From contig JARFJB010002087.1 of the NCBI GenBank assembly GCA_036346205.1, positions 7,007,501 through 7,071,500 of the forward strand: DNA of 64,000 bases, in the 5' to 3' direction. A program made the translations under genes and the position numbers. Of the stretch, positions 43,856 through 54,399 are shown piece after piece; position 1 is the first letter of the stretch, and each line of letters starts with the position of its first letter. The DNA comes from Vesta saturnalis. Its lineage: Eukaryota > Arthropoda > Insecta > Coleoptera > Lampyridae. Under the pieces are notes generated by a model. The model was not told the origin of the DNA. It made no database searches and was given only the letters and a program-made list of their open reading frames with translations.

Positions 43856-44860
43856 ATGCCAAGGCAAAGGGTAGAGGTTATATACCTTATACGAAAGTTT
43901 AAAGATATTGAGAGTCATTGCAATAGGGCCAAGTCCAAGATATTATACTTGAGTTCTATGCTCTACATAAACAAAACGTTTAAAATGTATAACGACACTG
44001 CAGACCAAGACCTTCAAGTAAACTATTCGTTCTTCCACAAAACATTTTCAACAAACCTGAATTTAAGCTTTGCTTCCCCAGCAACTGACGTTTGCAGTTA
44101 CTGCGAACGTTTTAAAAACAAAACACCTTCGGCAACTTGTTTAAAACTTAGAAATGAATCATCTCGAAATCTGAGAGTATATAAACTAAGAGCTAAGTAG
44201 TTTCACTTAATGATGAAGTAGGAAGAAGAACGTGCTCTATCATTTTGATATGATCTGCAGCAAGTGCACCAATTGCCAAAACTTCCAATTCAAGAATGTT
44301 TACATTCACCACAAATTGGATGGTATGTGTTTTGTATTGTTGACTTGAAAAGGTTGTCACCTAACCTTTACGTGTGGGTAGAACATTAATGCGGCCGGAG
44401 CTCAGATGCAACTGGTTCGGAAATTTTACACTTTTTAAATAATAGTAATTGGGATGGTGTGTAAAAGATTAGGTTGTTTGTCGGCGGCTGTTATGGGCAA
44501 AATAAAAACAACCATATTGTCCATCTATTCTACTGGTAGCTTTACAAACATTCACCACGTAGTGTTATAGAAATTGCGGTAGTTTTTCCAGGAACAGGTC
44601 ATTCGTCTTAACTCGAAAAGAGTTAAGACGGCATGCCGAAGTCCTTTTACGTAAATATTACCAAGGAATTTCTAGAAAATTTGGACAAGTACACATATTA
44701 AGAACATACTGTCAAGCTTATGATATAAAATCTTTGCTAGATACTATTAAAAAAGTTGAAGGACTAAGCGAACAAAAAAGGGTATTTTTCAAGAAATTTA
44801 CAAGTGAATCTAATACAAGTCTGCGAGATGAACTTTATAGTCCAAGATAATTCGAAGCTT
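43856..44860 (+). pseudogene. Fragmented multicopy insect protein, probably transposase-like
   Basis: First part, 114 codons: IRKFKDIESHCNRAKSKILY, then NLSFASPATDVCSYCERFKN with a CxxC pair, and LRVYKLRAK. After frame changes follow HQLPKLPIQECLHSPQIGWY (44270-44325), LHFLNNSNWDGV (44427-44462), IRLFVGGCYGQNKNNHIV (44468-44520) and SLLDTIKKVEGL (44732-44766). I recognise this pattern (SPATD.CSYC, GQNKN..., VEGLS) as recurring in many arthropod genomes, with a layout suggesting an RNase H-like transposase, but I cannot name the superfamily. Many stops. Confidence 0.5.
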
Positions 44861-45099
44861 TTTATAACTCTAGTTAAACGCATTGAAAGTTAAACACTGT
44901 TGAGTTACCTTTACAGGATTCTGCGAGAGGACTTTCGCAGGATAAATGAAAAGCCGTTGATGTTAAAACGTTTCGGGGAAGACTGGAACGTACAGAAAAA
45001 TAGGTTGCATAATTAACTTACAAGAAATTTAGTTTATTTCTTTTAATTTTTACATTCTATATAAGCATAAACGCACCTTGAAAATTTGCTTCGTATTAC

Positions 45100-46530
45100 C
45101 TTTTCTTAGGTTCTAGCTTCCATTGTCAAAACTAAAGTAAATAACGGCAGAAATGTCATTTTTTCTAGTTTCCGTAACACGATTGAAACTAAATCCTAAA
45201 TGTATATGGGTGACTGAGTTTAGTGAACAGGATATCTCATACGCTATTAAGAAGTTAAGGAACAAAATGACATCTGGTTGTGACAAAATTTCCAGATTTG
45301 TTGTTCAGGATTGTGCATCAATATTCGTAACACCGTTATTTATAATTTTATAATCTTATTTTAAAAACAAACACAGTTCCGGACATATAGACGTCGCGAG
45401 TGTGTCCTGTATCGAAAAACGGTGATCTTAAAAATATAAAAAATTATCAGCCCATTTCAATATTAAATAATTTCGCAATAAATGCTTGAAAGTGCTATGT
45501 GCACTAAGATTTATTCCCAACTAAAGTACTATATCTCACCGTATCAGCATAGTATCGTAGAAGATCGATCAACAATTACGAATCTATCTCTAATAAGCGG
45601 AAGAACTGGATAATCGCGGGCAAGTAAATGTTATCTTTGCAGATATACAGAAAGAATTCGAACAAATAAACCATCAGATCATCTTACAAAAGCTACCTGT
45701 CGGGAAGAAATCAGTTAGTGGAGTTTAATAACCACCAATCCAATATAATTTCGGCCAGCTGTGGTGTACTACAAGGATCCAATCTGGGTCCAGTATTGTT
45801 TTAATTTTTATTAACGACTTCCTTGGGTTCACCGACTGTCAAAAACTGTTATTTGCTGATGATTTGAAAATATATGGCGCCATTAACGCTGTTCAGCGTT
45901 GTGTAGTTCTGCAATCTAATTTAGAGGACATTGATCTGTGGTGTAGAGAAAACAGACTAAACTTAAACGTGTCCAAATGTAAGGTTTTAAGTTTTTCTAG
46001 AAAACAAAATAAAATTAGATATTATTATAATATTAATGGAGTCGTATTGGAGCGAGTAGAAACAATTAAGAATCTCGGTATCATATTTGACTCTATGTTG
46101 TCTTTTGATAATCATATTTCCTATATAGTAAAGTCAGGTTGTAAATCGTTACGGTTTATACCTAGAACTTGTAAAAAATTGACTAATGTTGAGCGCTTAA
46201 TAACTTTATATATTAGTTTTGTTCGCTCTAAGCTTGAATATGGTGCGATTATGATACCCAATATACAACAACCACATAAATAGTATTGAATCTGTTCAGC
46301 GTAGCTTTTTTATATATGTATGTTACAAATTAACTGGTATATATCCACAGCAGGGAGAAGATCTAACATCTTTGATGACAAAATTTAGCCTACAGTCACT
46401 CTCTAAACGTAGAGTTATTATCTCCGTCACTTTTTATATAAGTTACTCCATAACGGGGTTGATTGTACCGCATTGCTATCGCAAGTTAAGTTTGTACAGT
46501 CAATTATTAAATGCCAGTACTTTCTTTGTG
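45100..46530 (+). pseudogene. Non-LTR retrotransposon reverse transcriptase fragment
   Basis: Plus-strand motifs in order: KKLRNKMTSGCDKISRFVV (45255-45310); a degraded middle with ADIQKEFEQINHQI (45636-45680); LLFADDLKIYG with the catalytic Asp pair (45849-45880); IDLWCRENRLNLNVSKCKVL (45930-45990); and KNLGIIFDSMLSFDNHI (46068-46118). The thumb/C-terminal part is RSFFIYVCYKLTGIYP (46300-46350) and SLQSLSKRRVII. The 5' region lacks the endonuclease. It ends where the inverted-repeat element at 46535 is inserted. Confidence 0.8.
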
Positions 46531-46534
46531 TCAT

Positions 46535-47805
46535 TGACAAAGGGCATACTTTTTTTATTTGATATCCTTAAAGGAAAATATTTTTCAGGTTACTAATGCA
46601 TAGACACACTTACTTTGTGTTCCTATAAAAATTTGAAAATATTATACAAGGTGTTGCCAAAACTATTCACAAAGTCATAATCTTCAAAACACAAAATCTC
46701 ATTTTTTTTTAATGGAATGACTTGTTATTTACGGAAAAATGTTGATTAAGTAATAAGCTAACTTTTTTGTAAAACATGTCCTATACCTATCTTTCATAGT
46801 TATTTAGTTATTTTAGTTTTTAAAATCTATTTTGTAAAATACACACCTCAATTTCAAAAATTTATATTAGTTGGCCATGGTTGTCATGGAAACATTAATA
46901 AACAAATGTTTGTTTGACACTGACAGTTTCAAAATTCAATTTAAACAAAATTGAAAAATGTGAAAAATAATTTTATTGGCGTAAAACTTCGTTAACTCTA
47001 ATAATACTAATAACAAATAAACAAAACATGCAAAAAACAATATAAGTTAGATATTTTTAAAACAATATAACTAAAAATCATAAAATATCATAAAATAACT
47101 AAAAATATTGTTCTATGTTCCTCACACAGACAAATTCTTTCAACAAAAGAATTGCTTACTTTTTGAAGCACTTCTCTATTTATGCATTGAAAAACATTTC
47201 TTATTCTTTCTTTCATGTTTTCCTTTGTTTATTTGAAGCGTGACACAAATGTGTTAAGGTAAAGTACACTCCTGGCCCCAAATCTATCCCAAAATTTGAT
47301 AATTATCTACGATTTGGAAATAAGCCCTCAATGCCGAATTTCAATTGTCTAGTTCAAAGCGTACAAGCACTATCGTGTTTACATACAGACACACATATAC
47401 AAACATTTTTCCAAAAATGCTTTTTTCGTCCAGAACCATCAAAATCTCGAGGTTCATTTTTTTCACGATTACAATACCTTCTCTATACTACGTATACGAG
47501 AAAGTAAAAATAAATCCTAAAAACTAAAATAACTCAATAACTATGAAAGATAGGTATAGGACACGTTTTATAAAAAAGTTAGCTTATTACTTAATCAACA
47601 TTTTTCCGTAAAAACACCATTCCATTAAAAAAATTGAGATTTTGTGTTTTGAAGATTATGGTTTTGTAAATAGTTTTGGCAACACCTTGTATAATATTTT
47701 CAAATTTTTATATGAACACAAAGTAAGTGTGTCTATGCACTAGTAACCTGCAAAATATTTTCCTTTAAGGATATCAAATAAAAAAAGTATGCCCTTTGTC
47801 AACGA
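46535..47805 (-). mobile_element. Internally deleted DD41D element with double termini
   Basis: Inner inverted ends CAAGGTGTTGCCAAAACTAT (46647) and ATAGTTTTGGCAACACCTTG (to 47689), each beside TA. The mirror symmetry continues outward another 110 bp: GACAAAGGGCATAC at 46540 is mirrored by GTATGCCCTTTGTC at 47787. About 1.3 kb overall, with only a remnant of transposase. Confidence 0.75.
47095..47240 (-). pseudogene. Transposase C-terminal remnant inside the deleted element
   Basis: Minus-strand MKERIRNVFQCINREVLQKV then VERICLCEEHRTIF. This matches in pattern the C-terminal helix of the DD41D transposase at 56100-56210 (KIRIRNCFQNISVEMCRN). Confidence 0.6.
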
Positions 47806-48004
47806 TGCGTGAAAATCGTGATTTTTTAAAAAACATTCAATATCTCAAAAACTATTAATTTTAGATGATAATAGACCCTAATAAACCTATTCAGAATTTA
47901 TAGAAAAATCAGAAAATGTAATAAAATACAGGGTGTCCTATTTAAAAAAATGAAGTTGCATGCTCTCCAGTTCATATGAGAAACTTTTGTATTTAAACTT
48001 CTTT

Positions 48005-48668
48005 TCTATCCCTATTGTGTAAGGCGATCAACGTAGAGTTGAGAGTTCAGAAACAATTGTTTTAACCTATAACAAAATTTAAAACTAAGGTTACCGATTA
48101 TAATTGTTGATAACATTGTAATTGTTTCATTTCAAAATCGTGTTTAAACATCGGGTGATGTGCATTTTTTTTATGTCAATAAAATCCTTCAGTTATTTTG
48201 GATATGATGTTTATTTTGTTGAAAGTGATAGAGATTATAAAATAAATTTAACTTTATAACGGTATCTAAAATAAAAGTGCAAGTAAATATAAAAATCTAT
48301 TTAAAATTAAAATACAAGATAAATATGAAAAATTATTAAATATTTAAAACAACATTTAAATACACAAATAAAATAAAGTGCTTGTCTGAAAGTATATGAG
48401 CATTTTAAGTACATCGTATTTACCACGAGGAAGAGTATTCATCAGTTATTGGATTTGAATGAAGTTATGCAACATAAGCAGCGCCATTTTGAACAGCAAG
48501 GTAGTATCATCGATACATGGAACGAAGTCTACTTCTAATGTTTTAATATGGAACAAGCCTAACGTGACCATTATTTGGAAATTGCAACAACACATGTGAG
48601 TTAAATTTCTCTATCGTAACCCTATCGCATTGATTATTTCTTTTGATGCCCTGTATTTATGTTTTTTT
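48005..48668. repeat. Dispersed repeat, copy B
   Basis: Second copy of 41030-41695, diverged. It ends immediately before the Penelope-like coding fragment, so it may be the insertion target or an attached 5' part. Confidence 0.7.
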
Positions 48669-48689
48669 TTGATAATGTATAAATGTGAT

Positions 48690-49687
48690 TGATGGTGTAG
48701 CAATGAGTAGTCCCCTTAGTCCCGTTATAGCTAATTTTTACATGGAAAAATTTGCAACATTAGCGTTATAAAATACACCTGGAAAACCTTCAGTTTGGTA
48801 CAGACATGTTGATGACACATTTGTTATTTGGGGACATGGAGAAGAGGAACTGCATGAGTTTTTGGTTTTTATAAATGGTGTACATCCTAGTATTCAGTTT
48901 ACCATGGAAAAAGAAGCTAATGGAAGTTTACCATTTCTTGACATATTAATATCTAAAAATAATAATTCACTATCTTTTAAGGTTTATAGAAAGCCGACAC
49001 ACACTGATAGATACCTGCATAAATTATTAGACCATCCACGTCAAAAAATTGGTGTAATTAAATCTTTAGTAGATCGAGGAAAACGAATTTGTGACCTTGA
49101 ATTTTTGAAGGATGAATTTAAAGGCTTGACAAAATCCCTACATGATAATGTATATTCATTTACAGATACTAATAATGTTATTACACCTTCTAGACGTAAC
49201 CTTAAAGAGAAACCAGTTCTTAATCTTGGTACTGCTTTTCTTCCATTTACAGATAGAATTGAAAAAATTCTAATTAAATATGGCATTAGGACTATTTTTA
49301 AACCTACAAGAAAAATTAAAGAGTATTTAAGATCACCTAAAGGTGTGTCAAACCCATTATCATCTTCCGGAGTGTATAAGTTATCTTGTTCATGTGGAAA
49401 AGTATACATCGGGACCACAAAACGTAGCTTTGATACAAGACGCAAAGAACATGAGATTTTGTAGATTGGGTCAACCAGAGAGGTCTGCTGTGGCTGACCA
49501 TGCCCTGAATAATCTAAATCATGACATTCAATTTGACAATCTGGAAATATTGTCAAGACAAACCTATAATTTTGTTCGTTTACAACGTAAAGCTATTGAA
49601 ATATATAAACACCCTAATAATTGTAATAGACAAGAAGAAAATCTCCGTTTAAATAGGTTTTGGTATCTTGTAATAAAAAAGGCATAA
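48690..49687 (+). pseudogene. Penelope-like element: reverse transcriptase end and GIY-YIG endonuclease
   Basis: Starts inside the reverse transcriptase with AMSSPLSPVIANFYMEKF (48702-48755), a stop, then WYRHVDDTFVIW (about 48798-48834) carrying the catalytic Asp pair. FLDILISKNNNSLSFKVYRK follows, with HTDRYLH, usual for Penelope reverse transcriptases. The linker reaches GVYKLSCSCGKVYIGTTKRS (49369-49430), the GIY-YIG core. A frameshift near 49455 separates the rest (RSAVADHALNNLNHDI, with the catalytic His/Asn region). N-terminal reverse transcriptase is missing. Penelope-like elements transpose through an endonuclease-primed route and carry terminal pLTR repeats; see 51161-51830. Confidence 0.85.
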
Positions 49688-49803
49688 TCACACGTCTTAA
49701 TTGTGATTTTAATTTTGACTTTTGGTATGTCTAGGGTTTTTGCTGTGTTGTTTTTAGACCTTGAAGCAAATGCTTTACCAAATATATGTTAAATTACCAC
49801 AGC

Positions 49804-51135
49804 ACTTTAATTTTTTTTTTTTACGATTGTGAACCTGAACAGGCTAAATAAGGCCTATCGTGCTAAAGCACTCAGGAACACTTAGGAGGATGGATAATGA
49901 ATTGCCAATAGATGCCTATGAACAGCTACCTTAAATTTTCTCATATCATAAGTGAGAGGAAAACAGGAACTTGGTACGACAAGTGGAGATTTGTACTGCA
50001 TACTGATGATGTGAATGAGCGAACCGAGTGTTTCTCGCAAAGATAGCCGGAGATGGTATCAAAGAATGTAATTCACCAGCACAATAGCCGTTGTAATAAC
50101 GATAATACAAAGAAAGAACTGAAACCATCCTTCTATGCTCAAGGGACTGTATGTGAGAAGTTAAGGACGGGTCATTTATAAGCTTAATCGCTCTCTTTTG
50201 AATACGATCAACGATATCGAGAGCGTATTGGGGAGCACTAACCCAAAGGTGAGAATTATATTCCAGATGAGGCCGAATTTGGGCCTTATACAGCAGAAGG
50301 AGTTGTAGAGAGGTAAGGTACTGCTTAGATCTGTACAAAAAGCCTATTTTACGAGCAGCTGTTTTGGTAGCTGACAGAAGATGGTCAACCCATGAGAGAT
50401 TTGAAGATACAGTCATACCCAACAGAGTAATAGAGTCTGAAAATTTAAGAACTGAGCCATTCATACTTACAACAGGAAATAATCGATCTTTTTTGGCGCA
50501 CACAAGCCAACACTGAGTTTTGTTAGCATTAAATTTAACTAGATTATTGCTTCCCCATTCGAGAATACGTTGAATGTCTTTGCTGATTGAATTTGCCATT
50601 TCAGCTTTAATTTCTTGATTTGACATAGAAGGTGGATTATCACTATGAGTAGACTTAGATTAACTACAGTGAAGAGTGCTATCGTCAGCAAAGCAATGGA
50701 TGGGGTAGTTGTTGAAGAAATAAGGTCGTTTATGTACAGCAGAAAAAGTGTAGGCGCTATAACGGATCCCTGTGGTACGCCCGAGTTAATGCTAACTTCT
50801 TTTGAAAAAAAGCCATCAACTACGACACGTATTCGTCTTTTATCGAGGAAACTAGAAACCCAGTTGATGAGCGTATCATTTAACCCAAACGAGGTGAGTT
50901 TAGCAAGTAAACACTTATGCCAAACTTGGTCAAATGCCTTTGAGATATCTAAAGCGACTACAACTGTTTCACCGGACTGCTCTACTGTATTGTTCCAAAC
51001 TTGGGTCACATATGAAAGAAGATCGCCTGTTGAACGACTTTGCCTAACATAAGTAGTTGAAATTAAGATTAAAATTAAAAAATTACAAAAAACGTTCTGC
51101 ATTATGCTTTTCATTGTTAGTAACACTTGCACTCA
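49804..51135 (-). pseudogene. CR1-like LINE reverse transcriptase, 5'-truncated, with A-tail
   Basis: Minus strand: VALDISKAFDQVWHKCLLAK (about 50965-50910), SSFLDKRRIRVVVDGFF, then INSGVPQGSVIAP. A one-base frameshift sits near 50690, with CFADDSTLH readable in the other frame. AEMANSISKDIQRILEWGSN (50600) and RPHLEYNSHLWVSAPQ (about 50280-50230) follow. The 3' end reads AGGCCTTATTTAGCCTG... then about 12 A residues (plus-strand T run at 49808-49823). It appears to have landed inside the Penelope-like element. Same family as 13090-14230. Confidence 0.85.
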
Positions 51136-51160
51136 TTGACAAAGATATCTGTTTGTTAGA

Positions 51161-51569
51161 TTTAACTGGATTATTTTACCTGATGTGATGTTTATATTTG
51201 TGAATGCTTCTATCATTTTGAAATTGAAGTTTCTCACAACTTTACACTTACATCATAACTTGATTAAATTTTGTTAAATGTGTTTTTTTCGCTGACATTT
51301 TTCATTGTTAGCTTTCGCCGTAGAAAGTGTTCTGATTTGTCATCTTTAAGACAGTTTAACAATATTTAACTGGATTATTTTACCTGATGTGATGTTTATA
51401 TTTGTGAATGCTTCTATCATTTTGAAATTGAAGTTTCTCACAACTTTACACTTACATCATAACTTGATTAAATTTTGTTAAATGTGTTTTTTTCGCTGAC
51501 ATTTTTCATTGTTAGCTTTCGCCGTTAGAAAGTGTTCTGATTTGTCATCTTTAAGACAGTTTAACAATA
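51161..51569. repeat. Two tandem copies of a 204-bp unit
   Basis: 51161-51364 and 51365-51569 are almost identical (one extra base in the second, GCCGTTAGAAAG versus GCCGTAGAAAG). High identity implies a recent duplication. Tandem terminal repeats are usual for Penelope-like elements. Confidence 0.9.
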
Positions 51570-51599
51570 TTTAATTTTTAATGACCTAGTTATTCTTTA

Positions 51600-51830
51600 C
51601 TAAAATTTAATTCTATAGTTGGCTTTATACGTTTCTCAAACTGCAATATTAATAGCAGGCTGATGTTTATGTTTTAATTTTTCAACTTTGACAAAATTGT
51701 TTGCAACATCTTTAACAATTTTAATAGATATTACTACTGACGCTGATAACTGTAAGTGTTATCGAAACGTTTAAATTGTATAATTAAAATACACCATTAA
51801 AAAACCCAAAAAAGATAAGTATTTTATTAA
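51600..51830 (+). mobile_element. Penelope-like element end with hammerhead ribozyme-like motif
   Basis: At 51737-51768 the sequence reads CTGACGCT, stem GATAAC, loop TGTAAGT, stem GTTATC, then GAAACG. The hammerhead core is CUGANGA - stem II - GAAA. Here stem II and GAAA are intact and the first box is nearly right. The copy at 29594-29630 reads CTGACAAA before the same stem, so each copy departs from the consensus differently. Hammerheads are documented in Penelope-like elements. Confidence 0.5.
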
Positions 51831-53999
51831 ATGATATGTTTAAAGTTTATTTTTTTCATTTATCCGAAGTAATTTTAACTGTTACACAAACGCTTATAAA
51901 TTTCACCTGAAACCATTCTACAATAAGACAATTGTAAATCACTGATAAAAATTTGAGTTACCAGTTTGATCTAGTAAACATACTCACCCAGTCTATAATG
52001 CAACAACAGGTATTCGCCGCATAAAGCACGCTTATTTCTAATAACTCCTTTATATTCTTTTCTTTAAAATAAAAACTAGATGCTAGATGCTACCTAAATC
52101 TTTTACATCAATTTCAACAATTTGACAACAAAAGTATTGTTTAAATATTCGCTTATATCTACTATCACATCAATGTAGATATCACTTGTTAAAAGTAAAT
52201 AGAATACAGCTTAGTCAAATGAAACGCATTCCAGACGGATATGAGCAGGGCTGCTTATTGTAAAGATTGTGTATCCCTGCTATCCTCAAGACATTACGTA
52301 CTAAATAATATAAAATTGTTATTTCCACGCTTCTAGAATGTAGTGAATTCATTTAATTTTTCAAACTGTAACACTAGGGCATTGACATTAATATTTTAAA
52401 TATTTAACACATCTCTACTTTTACTGAGGATGGTAGCTGCAATTGCTGTCCAAACGTTTAAAGCTTGTAAAATTCGATTTAAGGCTTTCCAAAGAATATA
52501 AATATTCTAACTACATCAATTTTCAAGGTAAAAGTTTATTGACCTGCAGTTGTATCATATTACATTCTTTTATAATTATACTTACTCATATCTATAAATT
52601 GTGCAAATTTTGTTCGAAAAGTTTTGTACTAAGAATTCTAGTTCTGTGATAAGCTGATTCAAAGAATAATAACAGCCTTGTAGAAATAGAACGATAAACT
52701 CCCAGAATTTGAAATTGGAATTTGTCGGGGTTAAATTAACAGTGGGGATAATAATGGAGGACGGTATCAACTGGACAACCTTTTATGATCGCATGTTACA
52801 TTTAATGCATTTCGTTTGGATAAAAAACATCCTAAAAATACAGTTTTTCTATAAGTTGTTTTAAACATCTGTTTTTCTAATCATGTCCATTTATCAATCC
52901 AATCTTTATATGTACCTTCAGATAATAAGTTTTGATCTAACTATCTAAAATCTAAAAAGCTTTTTCTTTTAAATCGTTGCTTTGTAAGTACCTACATGGA
53001 TATACTTCCGTGTATTTAAACACCCTGATGCTTCCATTCTAAGCCTATTGGGACAGTGGGATTGAGATATAGAATAACAGAGTTCCGGATCCGATTAAAC
53101 AGTAAATGGACATGCGACTGTCTCTTGTCACCGCCACTTTCTGATCTGTCACATAACTAATGCATATAAGTGTTAGAAAATAGTACTTCAATTAGATTAT
53201 AGATTTGACATAACTTAGAAAAATTTTCTATGGAAATTTTCTAGATACTAATCAATGTAAGTTACGAAATTGCAAAAGGCGTTACTAAACAACTCAAACT
53301 TAGAAGTAAGTTTCATCAAGAAGTAACTAACAAGGGGCTGTGACAGTTGCTGGGACAGCGGGTTCCTAGGGGACTCTAGAAATACATCTACTGCCAATCA
53401 GTGCTGCAATTATCTTAAAGTAGTTTACTTTTGAGTTTGCGACTTTCAAGAAAAGGAAAACAATTACACTCTGTCCACTTTTTAGCTCTTTATTCCCCTG
53501 TTTCCACAATATATTTAATAGAATACATAAGAATTACTATCTGTTTTCGTACTAACGTAAATGTACAGTATGTGTTTGTGCAATATATAATTCATATATA
53601 ATCACTGGTGGCTAATGTGCTGAAACAGCAGCTAACTACGGACATATAAACGCTTCCCGTTGACCGGCAGTGGTCAAAATCAAGTTTCTCATAAATTTTG
53701 CAGAACAAAAACCAGTAATGAGCAAATCTCATGAAAATTTTATTACATCAAAGTGTGCTACGTCAGAAGGTACTCTCAACTTTCAAGTGCTATACGATAA
53801 CAATTATTAATAGTTCACCCAAGTTAACTCTGTTTATAAAAAGCATATATAGACATAACAGCATTGATGATCAGAGTTTGAAATTATACCGAATATGCTT
53901 GTATCTGATTGAGTTATTTTTTAAATATTAGTTCTTTCTTCATGTTGCAATTTCTTTTTTACTTTGTAACACCAAATTACCGTAATCAAACAATATGTA
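51831..53999. other. Non-coding interval
   Basis: AT-rich; no gene, repeat pair or transposase motif was recognised. Confidence 0.5.
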
Positions 54000-54399
54000 T
54001 TATTATTACTATTATTATTATTATTATAGCCATTTATTGAACACTAAATATAATTATTCACAAAAATAGAGATAAACTTAAAATTAGTGTACAAAAGGTC
54101 GAAGTTCAGTCTTCCCAAATGTGAAGCCGTTTGGCGACTGTTCTGCGACTTAAACCTAAAAAAAATAAAAAATTGTAGTTACGAATCGGGGGAGATGAAT
54201 TTTAAATTCTTTAAATGGTAATAATTTTATCCATTCTAGTAGAGAATTATGTTATCGCTTGTTGTAATAGAAAGATTTGTGATTTATGAATAGGTACAGT
54301 AGAACCTCGATTATCCGGGCCAGCCGGAACCGAGCCTTTGCAGGATAATCCCAAAACCTGATTTTTAATTTTTTAATAATTTATTTAGACAAATACATA

